DNA of 64,000 nucleotides from JAXGXJ01 sp040772905 (lineage in GTDB: Bacteria > Actinomycetota > Thermoleophilia > RBG-16-64-13): positions 372,001-436,000 of the forward strand of contig JAXGXJ010000004.1 of assembly GCA_040772905.1 (NCBI GenBank), given 5' to 3'. The notes beneath the pieces are model-generated. The model was not told the origin of the DNA. It saw only the letters and a list, made by a program, of their open reading frames with translations, and ran no database searches. The position numbers were made by a program, and so were the translations under genes. Shown here one piece after another: positions 53,234 through 61,305 of this stretch (within the stretch, counting starts at the first letter, position 1; every line of letters starts with the position of its first letter).

Positions 53234-53421
53234 ACGGCTTTGTGAGAGTGCGCGGCGGCGCGGGCGCAGCCGAGCGGACGCGCGACCGTGGACTTCACCT
53301 GTGTCGATGGTGTCGGGAAGAAGGCTGCGCCAGCCCTCGCGACAGAGACAGCGACGCCGCGCACCGCCGGGTGGTCACTTGGACCTGCACCGGCGGAACG
53401 CGGCGTCGCGTTGCGGACCTA

Positions 53422-56322
53422 CTACTGCGCGGCTTCCAGCGCCTGCAGGGCCTCGATCACTTCGCCCAACTGCTTGATCTTCTCGCCGTAGGCGCTCCAG
53501 TCATCGGCCCGCTGCGCGGCCCGAGCCTCCTCGTAGAGCTGCTGAGCCAGGTCCAGCAATGCCGGCCGTTCCATCGGCAGGCCGCCGCCGATGACCGTGG
53601 TGCTCGTGGTGGGAGCCACCGTGGTGGTGGTGGACTGGGTAGTGGTGGTCGTGCCGCCCGGCGTGGGCTCGGTGGTGGTAGTGCCGCCCGGTTGAGTGGT
53701 GGTGGTGCCCCCACTGCCGCCCTCAAAAATCACGTCCAGAGCAGTCTGCAGGTCTTTCTCCATGACCACCAGGTCGCCGTAGGCCACGATCACCCGGGTG
53801 AGTTCGGGGATGGCACCCTTCTCAGCCTGCAGATAGAGAGGCTCCACATAGATGAGCGAGTCGTCCACCGGGATCACCAACAGGTTGCCACGGATGACGT
53901 CGCTGCCGGCCTGATCCCACAGGGTGATCTGAGCCGATATCTCAGGATCGTTGGTGATACGAGCCTCGATCTGAGACGGGCCGTACACCAGCTTGTCCTT
54001 GGGGAAGGTGATGACCATGAGTTCGCCGTACTCATCGCCGTCCATGCGCGCAGCCATCCACGAGACCATGTTCTGCTTGCTTCGGGGTGTGAAGGGTTGG
54101 AGCAAGACCTGTTCCTCTTCTTCCTCACCCGGGAGCACCATCATCACGTAGTACGGCACCACTCGGCGTTCCTCGCCCGCGAACGTCTCGGTGGGGATCT
54201 CCCACACGTCCTCTTTGTTGTAGAAGACCTGCGGGTTGGTCATGTGATATACGGCCAGCGTATCCGACTGGATGGTGAGCATGTCTTCGGGATAGCGCAG
54301 ATGCCGCCGGATGTCGTCCGGCATCTGCTCGGCCGGCGTGAACAGACCGGGATGGATCTTGCCCCAGGTGTTGGCGAATGCATCGGCCGGGTCCATCTGG
54401 TAGAAGGTGACGTCACCGTGATAGGCGTCCACCACCACTTTGATGGAGTTGCGGATGTAGTTGAGGCCGTTGCCGCTGGGCTGAGAGTTGGGGAAGCGAT
54501 CGGTGACGGTGTAGGCATCCCACATCCACACCAGACTGCCATCGTCGCGGAGGACGATGTACGGATCGCGGTCGTAGCTCAGGAAGGGAGCGATGGTCCT
54601 CACCCGCTCCTCCAAAGAGCGCCGGTACATGATGCGCGAATCGGGCTGCATGTACTCCGAGACCAGCAACTTGATGGAGCCGTAGCGCACGCTGAAGATG
54701 AGACGCCGGGCGATGCTGCCGATGCCCACCCCACCGTTACCCTGGTACTCGGTGAAGACGTTCTGGTCCCCCATGGGGTAGTCGAACTCCTTGGCTGTGG
54801 TGTTCACGAGCACGAAGGAGTCGGGGATCTCCCCGTAGTAGATCTCGGGACGGGTCACCTGCAGAGACGTGTCGCCTCTCGGTGGTATGTCGCGCACGAA
54901 CAGCTTGGGCAGACCCTGCTCCGCGGCCTCGCTCACGGGGCTCGCCACTACACCGTAGCCATGGGTGTAGGTGAGATGCTCGTTGACCCAGGTGCGCGCC
55001 TGCTCACTCTGCTTCGACTTGTCGAACTCCCTCGGCGCGATGAGGAGCTGGCGATACTGGCCGTCGACCACGTAGCGGTCCACATCCACATCGCTGAAGG
55101 AGTAGTAGGTACGGATCTCCTGGATCTGACGGTACGCGGTTAGCGCCGTGGCCGGGTCCCATACACGCACGTTGCTGATGGTGGCCTCGTTGGCCGCGAT
55201 ATCGTCCTTGGTGAGATTCGTGTTGGCGGCGAACGATGCCGGCTCCACGCTGGTGAGCCCGAAGGCATAGCGTGTGGCCCGGATGTTGTTGGCGATGTAG
55301 GGGCTCTCCTTCTCGATCTCGGCCGGTACCACCCGGTACTGCTGGATGATGGCCGGATAGATCTGTGCCCCCACCAGCCAGGTGATGAACAGCAGCCCAA
55401 TGGCCACTGCGGGGAGGCGCCAGCCTCTGGTGAAGATGTTCACCAGGAACAGGACCCCCACGAAGACGGCGATCCCGGCCAGGATCCACAGCACCGGCAT
55501 CTGCACATGCACATCGGTGTAGCTGGGGCCGAAGGTGGTCCCACGGTCGGAGTAGGCCAGGTCCCAGCGACCCAGCACGTAGTCGATGGCCTTGCCGAAC
55601 ATGGCGATGGCCACGATGGCCGAGAGATGCGCCTTCACCGGCCGCGAGACGCTCAGATTCCTGCCGTCCAACGTGATGGCACGTTGTGAGACGTAGATCA
55701 GCAGCGAGCCCAGGAACGCGAAGAGAAACGCGACCATGATGAAGGTCAGGATCATGCGCAGGAAGGGGAGCGTGAACACGAAGAACGCCGCGTCGCGCTC
55801 GAACACGGGCGCAGCGAATCCGAACGCGCTCTGTTGCAGGAACGTCCAGATGGTGGTCCACGAGCCACCGTAGCCGATGGCGAAGAGGATGGAGAGGATG
55901 ACAGCCACGATGCCCAAGAGATGGCGCGCTTTGGGCCGGCGCTTCTCGATCAGGTCGAAGACACCATCCTCGGAGCCGCTCGCCGGCCTCAGTTCAGGGA
56001 CCAGGCGCCGGGCCAGCAGCAGGTTGCCGTAGAAGACGATGAAGAAGACCACGCCGAAGCCCGCCATCACCGCCAGTCGAGCCCAGATCCGAGTCCAGAA
56101 GACGGTGGTGTAGCCCATCTCCTGGAACCACAGATAATCGGTGAAGAAGCGGGAGAGCAGCAGGAACAGGATGACGATGATGATGATGGCCACCGGCACC
56201 AGAAGGATCATCCGCCCCTTCCAGCCGGCGCCCTTCCACCAACGCACGAAGCCCTGCAGCTGATCTGCCGGCGACCGAGGAGGAGTGGTCCCCGTCCCGC
56301 GCATGTTGTCGAAGCCTCGCAC
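53422..56322 (-). CDS. UPF0182 family membrane protein with Thr-rich C-terminal region
   Basis: 966 residues from GTG 56322 after GGGAGGAG. Seven membrane helices in the first 300 residues are followed by a large extracytoplasmic domain (YVVDGQYRQLLIAPREFD, LTYTHGYGVVASPVSEA, PEIYYGEIPDSFVLVNT). These are UPF0182/COG1615 hallmarks. A Gly/Thr-rich stretch of nearly 45 residues (TTTTQPGGTTTTEPTPGG and similar) comes before a short helical end. The family is widespread in Actinobacteria, and its function is unknown. The long antisense reading frame on the other strand (53242-55143) is a codon-bias artefact. Confidence 0.95.
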   Translation of the reverse strand: MRGFDNMRGTGTTPPRSPADQLQGFVRWWKGAGWKGRMILLVPVAIIIIVILFLLLSRFFTDYLWFQEMGYTTVFWTRIWARLAVMAGFGVVFFIVFYGNLLLARRLVPELRPASGSEDGVFDLIEKRRPKARHLLGIVAVILSILFAIGYGGSWTTIWTFLQQSAFGFAAPVFERDAAFFVFTLPFLRMILTFIMVAFLFAFLGSLLIYVSQRAITLDGRNLSVSRPVKAHLSAIVAIAMFGKAIDYVLGRWDLAYSDRGTTFGPSYTDVHVQMPVLWILAGIAVFVGVLFLVNIFTRGWRLPAVAIGLLFITWLVGAQIYPAIIQQYRVVPAEIEKESPYIANNIRATRYAFGLTSVEPASFAANTNLTKDDIAANEATISNVRVWDPATALTAYRQIQEIRTYYSFSDVDVDRYVVDGQYRQLLIAPREFDKSKQSEQARTWVNEHLTYTHGYGVVASPVSEAAEQGLPKLFVRDIPPRGDTSLQVTRPEIYYGEIPDSFVLVNTTAKEFDYPMGDQNVFTEYQGNGGVGIGSIARRLIFSVRYGSIKLLVSEYMQPDSRIMYRRSLEERVRTIAPFLSYDRDPYIVLRDDGSLVWMWDAYTVTDRFPNSQPSGNGLNYIRNSIKVVVDAYHGDVTFYQMDPADAFANTWGKIHPGLFTPAEQMPDDIRRHLRYPEDMLTIQSDTLAVYHMTNPQVFYNKEDVWEIPTETFAGEERRVVPYYVMMVLPGEEEEEQVLLQPFTPRSKQNMVSWMAARMDGDEYGELMVITFPKDKLVYGPSQIEARITNDPEISAQITLWDQAGSDVIRGNLLVIPVDDSLIYVEPLYLQAEKGAIPELTRVIVAYGDLVVMEKDLQTALDVIFEGGSGGTTTTQPGGTTTTEPTPGGTTTTTQSTTTTVAPTTSTTVIGGGLPMERPALLDLAQQLYEEARAAQRADDWSAYGEKIKQLGEVIEALQALEAAQ

Positions 56323-56446
56323 TGATATCTCCTCCCGTCGGGGTAGGACACGGCCAGACGCTCTTTCGCGAGCGCGAGTCCTGGCATTGTACTAGAGTCG
56401 GGGGCGCCAGACGAACCTACGGCGCGACGGCGCCCTCACATTGGGG

Positions 56447-56459
56447 TAGCCTTGTCCCA
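56447..56459 (+). promoter_or_regulatory. Possible -10 box of a leaderless acpS transcript
   Basis: TAGCCT (56447-56452) ends six bases before ATG 56459. There is no Shine-Dalgarno and no clear -35. Confidence 0.3.
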
Positions 56460-56869
56460 TGATCGTGGGTGTGGGAACAGACATAGTGCTGACCGAGCGG
56501 ATGCGGGGGCTGGTGGACCGGTTCGGGGAGGTCTTCCTGGCGAGGACCTTCACGCCGGCGGAACGCGAGGCCGCCGCCACCCGTCCCCAACCACTCCTCT
56601 ACTACTGCACCCGCTTCGCCGCCAAGGAGGCGGTGTTCAAAGCGCTGGCGCCCCCGGGCGATGCGGGCTGCGACCCCCGTGAGGTCGAGATCCTGAACGA
56701 CCGCACAGGTTTTCCGTACGCCACGCTGAGGGGACGCCTGCAGGAACTGGCTGCCGCCAAGAACGTCACGGCACTGCACGTCTCGGTCTCAGACGAGGAT
56801 GACTATGTGGTCGCCTTCGTGGTGGCAGAGGCGGGAGCAGGCGCGGCCCCCGACGCGGAGGTCGGGTAG
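56459..56869 (+). CDS. acpS: Holo-[acyl-carrier-protein] synthase
   Basis: 136 residues. It transfers 4'-phosphopantetheine from coenzyme A to the serine of acyl carrier proteins. The magnesium site is in VGTDIVLTERM (Asp8) and FAAKEAVFKAL (Glu of KEA). The conserved ending HVSVSDEDDYVVAFVV is also present. An insertion of about ten residues around PPGDAGCDP is normal for AcpS. A carrier protein gene lies 4.5 kb further on (61012-61263) and is one possible substrate. A strong palindromic terminator follows. Confidence 0.95.
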   Translation: MIVGVGTDIVLTERMRGLVDRFGEVFLARTFTPAEREAAATRPQPLLYYCTRFAAKEAVFKALAPPGDAGCDPREVEILNDRTGFPYATLRGRLQELAAAKNVTALHVSVSDEDDYVVAFVVAEAGAGAAPDAEVG

Positions 56870-56887
56870 CAGCTGCGGGTATGGAAG

Positions 56888-56921
56888 GGGCGCCTCCGCC
56901 GAGATCTCGGCGGAGGCGCCC
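56888..56921. terminator. 34-base perfect palindrome between acpS and butyrate kinase
   Basis: Arms 56888-56904 and 56905-56921 are exact complements (17 bp each, folding around GATC). It lies 19 bases after acpS and 85 bases after the convergent kinase gene and can end both transcripts. Confidence 0.85.
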
Positions 56922-57005
56922 GTGCTGTCTCTCTCCATCACCGGCGCGCCCACCCGTCGCCTTGGACGGCCCAGCGTGGGCGTCAACGCTCGGTCGGAAC
57001 GCCCA

Positions 57006-58100
57006 TCAGAAGTCGAACCCCGTCCACACCGGCTTGCCGGGATATCTCTTCACCGGTTCCTCACCGGTGAGCGCCCGCGCCGCAGCGGCCCCCATGGCTT
57101 CCATCTCGAACTCACCCGGATAGGCCGTCACCGGAGCGATGAAGCTGCACGCCTCGGTGATCTGGCGCACCAGGTCTTCGCTGTGCACCATGCCGCCGCC
57201 GAGCACGATCCCATCCACCTCGCCGTGGAGCACCACCGCCATAGCCCCGATGCACTTCTGGATCTGATAGACCAGCGTGTTCCACACCATGGCGGCGTAT
57301 CTGTCGCCGGCCGCGATGCGCTCCTCGACTTCGCGCGAATCGGAGGTGCCCAGGTGGCTCACCAGACCGCCACTCTTGGTGGTGAGCGCCAGCACGTCTT
57401 CGAACTTCTTGCCCTGGGCAAACCGCAAGAGATCGGCCACAGCGACGCTGCCGCAGCGGGTGGGAGTCATGGGGCCGTCGCCGCCGACGATGTCGAAGCC
57501 GTCGATCTGCCGGCCTTTGCGATGCACCGACACCGAGATGCCGCCACCGATGTGGCAGGCCACGAAGTTGCAGTCCTCGTACGTGCGCCCCATGGATAGG
57601 GCGTGCCGCCGAGCCGTCTCTTTGAGGTTGAGCGCGTGCAGGTGCACCTGGCGATAGACACCCTTGATGCCGGTGAGCCGCGCCAGATCCTGTAGTTCGT
57701 CCACGTCGGGCGGGTTGACCAGGAAGGCCTTGGCGCAGTACTGCCCGGCGAACTCGTGACACAACTGCGGTCCCACGTTGGCCGGATGGATGACCCCGTT
57801 GGCCGACGTGCGCGCGTGCTCGAGCACCAAGTCATCGATCTCGTAGACCCCGCCTTCCATGGAGAACAGGCCCCCGCCTTGACAGGCGAAAGCGCCGACG
57901 CCCTCCAAGGACACCTCGGCTTCGCTCAGCAGATCGAGGATGGTCTGCTCGCGATAGGGATACTGGTCGGCGACGGTGGGGTACTGGGCCAACTTCTCGG
58001 CGTCGTGCGAGACGTTGCGCCCGAACAGCACCTGGTCGTCCTCCAGCAGGGCGATCTTGGTGGACGTCGAGCCCGGGTTGATGGCGAACACCTTAGGCAT
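57006..58100 (-). CDS. buk: Butyrate kinase (or branched-chain acyl kinase)
   Basis: 364 residues from ATG 58100 after GGAGGTTACCG. ASKHA-fold motifs are FAINPGSTSTKIALLED (phosphate 1), HIGGGISVSVHRKGR, GDGPMTPTRCGSV and LGGGMVHSEDLVRQI, in the order and length of Buk rather than AckA (about 400). It makes ATP and butyrate (or isobutyrate, 2-methylbutyrate and similar) from the acyl phosphate. The start lies inside the end of the phosphotransacylase gene (8-base overlap), so Ptb-Buk work together in substrate-level phosphorylation. Confidence 0.93.
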   Translation of the reverse strand: MPKVFAINPGSTSTKIALLEDDQVLFGRNVSHDAEKLAQYPTVADQYPYREQTILDLLSEAEVSLEGVGAFACQGGGLFSMEGGVYEIDDLVLEHARTSANGVIHPANVGPQLCHEFAGQYCAKAFLVNPPDVDELQDLARLTGIKGVYRQVHLHALNLKETARRHALSMGRTYEDCNFVACHIGGGISVSVHRKGRQIDGFDIVGGDGPMTPTRCGSVAVADLLRFAQGKKFEDVLALTTKSGGLVSHLGTSDSREVEERIAAGDRYAAMVWNTLVYQIQKCIGAMAVVLHGEVDGIVLGGGMVHSEDLVRQITEACSFIAPVTAYPGEFEMEAMGAAAARALTGEEPVKRYPGKPVWTGFDF

Positions 58101-59145
58101 CGGTAACCTCCACGGCGCCCGCCGGGCCGGCTGCTCCGCCTGCGCCGGCGGTGGTCCCCTGCGCGTTCACGCAGGAGATGGCGATATTGCCCACCAGCTC
58201 CGAGACCGGGGCGCCACGCGAACAGTCGCACACGATCTTGCGGAAGCCCTGCAGGATGGGGCCGTAGGCATCGGCGCCGCCGAAGGTCTGCATGAGCTTC
58301 ACTCCGATGTTGCCCACGTCGATGTCGGGCCAGATGATGATGTTGGCCTTGCCGGCCACCTCGCTGGGGCGCGTGACCTTCTTCGCGGCCACGGCCGGCT
58401 TGAGCGCCGCGTCCAGCTGGAACTCGCCGTCGATCTTCAGGTCGGGGCGCTTGACGTTGGCGATAGTGACGGCGTTCCGCACCTTGTCCACGAACGGGCT
58501 CTCGGCACTGCCGGTGGTGGAATAGGAAAGCAGCGCGCAGCGCGGCTCCCAACCCAACAGCTTCCGCACCGTATCGCAGGCGGAGATGGCGATGCTGGCC
58601 AGGTCTTCCTCGTTGGGATCGACACAGACCGCGCTGTCGCCGAAGGCCAGCAGCTGGCCCTCCGTCCCTTCCCATCCGGGGATGTTCGCGATGCCGATGC
58701 TGGAGACCGTCGTCACGCCTTCCTGCAGACCCACGATCATCTGTCCGGCCAGGATCACGTCGCCGGTGGTATGCGCCATGCCGGCGAAGGTGACGTCCAT
58801 GCGCCCCAGCACCTCCAAGATGAGGGCGGTGTAGAGCGGGTCGCGGCACTTCCGCAGCAGCGACTTCACCGAGAACATGGGGTTGATGGCGGCGTATTCC
58901 TCGCACAGGCTCGTGAGGGCGGCCCCATCGGAGGCGTCGAACACCTCCATGCCCGAGATGTCGACACCGTGACCGGCCGCCGATGCTTCGATCTCTGCCT
59001 TGTCACCCACGAGCACGGCGTGGCACAGACCCTTGTCCTGCGCCTCCCAGGCGGCGAGAAGGATGTTCTTCTCGCCGGTCTCGGGGAAGGCCACCCGCTG
59101 CCGGGCAGCGGCGGCCTTCTCGAAGATGGTGCCCATCATGTCCAT
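58093..59145 (-). CDS. ptb: Phosphate butyryltransferase (phosphotransacylase family)
   Basis: 350 residues from ATG 59145 (or the ATG two codons later). RVAFPETGEKNILLAAWEAQ, FAGMAHTTGDVILAGQMI, VFDASDG, IAISACDTVRKLLGW and GPILQGFRKIVCDCSRGAP are typical of PTA/PTB enzymes, the last containing the substrate-binding loop. The length and the paired butyrate kinase favour butyryl- or branched acyl-CoA as substrate over acetyl-CoA. The C-terminal tail is rich in Gly and Ala and probably disordered. It converts acyl-CoA and phosphate to acyl phosphate. Confidence 0.92.
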   Translation of the reverse strand: MDMMGTIFEKAAAARQRVAFPETGEKNILLAAWEAQDKGLCHAVLVGDKAEIEASAAGHGVDISGMEVFDASDGAALTSLCEEYAAINPMFSVKSLLRKCRDPLYTALILEVLGRMDVTFAGMAHTTGDVILAGQMIVGLQEGVTTVSSIGIANIPGWEGTEGQLLAFGDSAVCVDPNEEDLASIAISACDTVRKLLGWEPRCALLSYSTTGSAESPFVDKVRNAVTIANVKRPDLKIDGEFQLDAALKPAVAAKKVTRPSEVAGKANIIIWPDIDVGNIGVKLMQTFGGADAYGPILQGFRKIVCDCSRGAPVSELVGNIAISCVNAQGTTAGAGGAAGPAGAVEVTDA

Positions 59146-59184
59146 TGCACTACCTGCCTCTCCAGTCGTACACGCACTGTCCGT

Positions 59185-60966
59185 CTAGCGGTAGACGTAG
59201 TCGCCACGCTGGTACTTCGGCGGGATGACCGGGGCGTAGTAGTACGAGTCATACTGGCCGCCGGTGTGGATGATGTGCCGACCCTTGTTGTCGGTGTCGT
59301 AGACGATGGGCAAGAACCAGCTCTCGTCGCGCACCAAGCGCGGGGCGATGTTCACGCGCAGCGTCTCACCCTTGTGCCAGAGGCGGGCCATCACGTAGAT
59401 CTCGATATCCACCGGCACGATCTCACCGGGCTTGAGCTTCTGCTCGCTGGTGTGGGTGTGAATGGGCAGATACTCCCGACTCTTCTCGGGGTCAAGCTCG
59501 CGGTGCGACACCCGCATCTTGCCGGGGGTACCGGGATCGTCGTTACCGAACACGCGCAGCGGGATCTCGCCGTTCTCGTTTATCTTCTTCACGTGGATGA
59601 AGAGGTCCATCTCGTCGTTGCCGTCGGCCTCCACCCAAAGCCGCAGCTTGCTGAAGCCACTGATCTCGGTGTCCTCGTCGAAGGTGATATCGAAGCTGGC
59701 GTCGCCCGTCTCGGCATCGTACGACACGCTGGCAGCCTTTGCCGGCAGCTCTCGGTTGAGGGTGCCGTCCTCAGCGTTGAGGAAGAACTTGGTGTACTGG
59801 GTCCGCTCGAGCGGGAAGAACTCCTCCTCGGGGCGGTCGACCTGGTAGTCGAACTCGTACGCGTCGGTGACACCCATGCGCAGACGCGGGGTCATCTCCC
59901 AGCCGTTGTGGATGTTCTTGAGGAAGCGGTCGAAGAACAGCTTCAGGTCGCCCATGTACTTGGGATTGTTGAAATCGGGCCACTCGAAGTCGCGGTGCAG
60001 GCGCATCCACTTCTGGCGCGAGCGCGCGTTCAGGAAGGAGTGTGTGGCGCCGCGCAGATGCAGGGAGTGCATGTAGCTGCCCGTGGCGTAGATGGGGATG
60101 CGGATGTTCTCCACCTTGGCCTTGAGGTCGGCCCAGTAGCTGTCCCAGAGGGGATGGCTCTTCATGTCCTCGGCCGGGTCCTGGATGAGGCCGGGGCCGC
60201 GCAGCGACAGATGGATCATGCTGGCGAACACCGGATAGGGGATGCCGCCGGGGAACATCGACTCGCGATAGAAGTCCGCCGTCCCTTCCCAGGGAGCGAT
60301 GCACTTGAGCGACGGCGGCGCGGCCGCGGCCACGAACCACTGGCCGATGGCCAGACCGGAGTTGCCGCACATGCCCACGTTGCCGTTGCACCACTTCTGC
60401 GTGGCCAGCCACTCGATAGCGTCGTAGCCGTCCTCGCCGTAGCGCGAGCACATGCCGTAGTAGTCACCCTCGGAATAGCCCACGCCACCCACGTCTACGT
60501 TCACCACGGCGTAGCCCTGGTACACCCAGAAGCCCGGATCGGGCGCTTCGAAGGTGGCCATGTTCGAGATGGCGGTCTTGGGCACGCCCATGGCCGTCTG
60601 CAGGCCGGGGGCGATGCCGCGTCCGTGCCAATGGCGCTTGCCGAACGGGCTCCAGGCGACGATGGCGGGGATGTTGGTGGCATCCTTGGGACGGTAGATG
60701 TCGCAGTAGAGCTTGCGGCCGTCGCGCATCTCGATGGCCACGTCGCGCTCGTAGATGATGTTGCCCTCGAGCAGGTGGGTGCCCGGCTCAAAGGGTGCGT
60801 AGTAGTTGATGGTGAAGCCGGCCTCGATGGGCTGCTTGCGATAATTGACGACGACCTCTTCGCCGTTGATGACCCGCGTGGTCTGCACCTTCTCGAACGG
60901 GTTCTCCGTCTTCTTGAGGTGGTACTCGCGCATCGCCTCTTCTTCGGCATCCATATATTTGGCCAT
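59185..60966 (-). CDS. CocE/NonD-type alpha/beta-hydrolase (S15-like)
   Basis: 593 residues from ATG 60966. The N-terminal alpha/beta-hydrolase core (ERDVAIEMRDGRKLYCDIYR, YAVVNVDVGGVGYSEGDYYG) has its nucleophile in GMCGNSGLAIGQ. A C-terminal jelly-roll (FDITFDEDTEISGFSKLRLW) completes the CocE plan. The usual GGWYD that holds the catalytic Asp reads ATGSYMHS, and the following His region is also changed, so the triad may be rearranged or lost. Known members hydrolyse cocaine, glutaryl-7-ACA or X-Pro peptides. The next genes encode an acyl carrier protein and electron-transfer proteins, which suggests that an acyl ester or amide is the substrate here. Confidence 0.85.
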   Translation of the reverse strand: MAKYMDAEEEAMREYHLKKTENPFEKVQTTRVINGEEVVVNYRKQPIEAGFTINYYAPFEPGTHLLEGNIIYERDVAIEMRDGRKLYCDIYRPKDATNIPAIVAWSPFGKRHWHGRGIAPGLQTAMGVPKTAISNMATFEAPDPGFWVYQGYAVVNVDVGGVGYSEGDYYGMCSRYGEDGYDAIEWLATQKWCNGNVGMCGNSGLAIGQWFVAAAAPPSLKCIAPWEGTADFYRESMFPGGIPYPVFASMIHLSLRGPGLIQDPAEDMKSHPLWDSYWADLKAKVENIRIPIYATGSYMHSLHLRGATHSFLNARSRQKWMRLHRDFEWPDFNNPKYMGDLKLFFDRFLKNIHNGWEMTPRLRMGVTDAYEFDYQVDRPEEEFFPLERTQYTKFFLNAEDGTLNRELPAKAASVSYDAETGDASFDITFDEDTEISGFSKLRLWVEADGNDEMDLFIHVKKINENGEIPLRVFGNDDPGTPGKMRVSHRELDPEKSREYLPIHTHTSEQKLKPGEIVPVDIEIYVMARLWHKGETLRVNIAPRLVRDESWFLPIVYDTDNKGRHIIHTGGQYDSYYYAPVIPPKYQRGDYVYR

Positions 60967-61011
60967 GTGAGTCCTCTCTCTCGCTTCCTGTCGCGACTGC
61001 CGGGGCCGGCC

Positions 61012-61263
61012 TCAGCGGGCCAGTTTCTCTACGAAATCGATGGCTTCTTTTATGGTCTTACCTTCACGCCGAAAATCCTGGTACTGGATCTCGATGTCGA
61101 ACTCGTCTTCCAGCGCCGCGATGATGGGGAAGAACTGCACAGAAGTAGCCTTTAGGTCTTCCAGGAAGTTCGTCTCGGGGGTGAACGCCGAGCGCGGCTT
61201 CTCGAACACCTTCTCCATCGCCGCCAACATGATCTCTTCGATCTCTTCGCGCAAACCAGCCAC
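61012..61263 (-). CDS. Acyl carrier protein-like protein
   Basis: 83 residues from GTG 61263 after AGAGGAGG. An acidic four-helix protein with the modification site in DLKATSVQFFPIIAALEDEF, where the usual D-S-L is T-S-V. The Ser is at the right place after helix 1. EFDIEIQYQDF matches helix III. It is not the fatty-acid synthase ACP to judge by that motif and its neighbours, and may carry an acyl group for the adjacent hydrolase or flavoprotein. AcpS in this window could modify it. Confidence 0.85.
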   Translation of the reverse strand: MAGLREEIEEIMLAAMEKVFEKPRSAFTPETNFLEDLKATSVQFFPIIAALEDEFDIEIQYQDFRREGKTIKEAIDFVEKLAR

Positions 61264-61305
61264 TTCAATCCTCCTCTTGGGTTCTGCTCGGACCCTCCCG
61301 GGACC

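Noticed and set aside
53242..55143. Plus-strand open frame of over 600 codons
   Set aside because: It is the mirror of the UPF0182 gene, has a His/Val/Leu-rich meaningless composition and no ribosome site.
57976..61155. Very long open frame on the plus strand (over 1000 codons)
   Set aside because: It is antisense to Buk, Ptb, the CocE-like hydrolase and ACP, all of which have clear family motifs. Long antisense frames are expected from GC-rich third positions.
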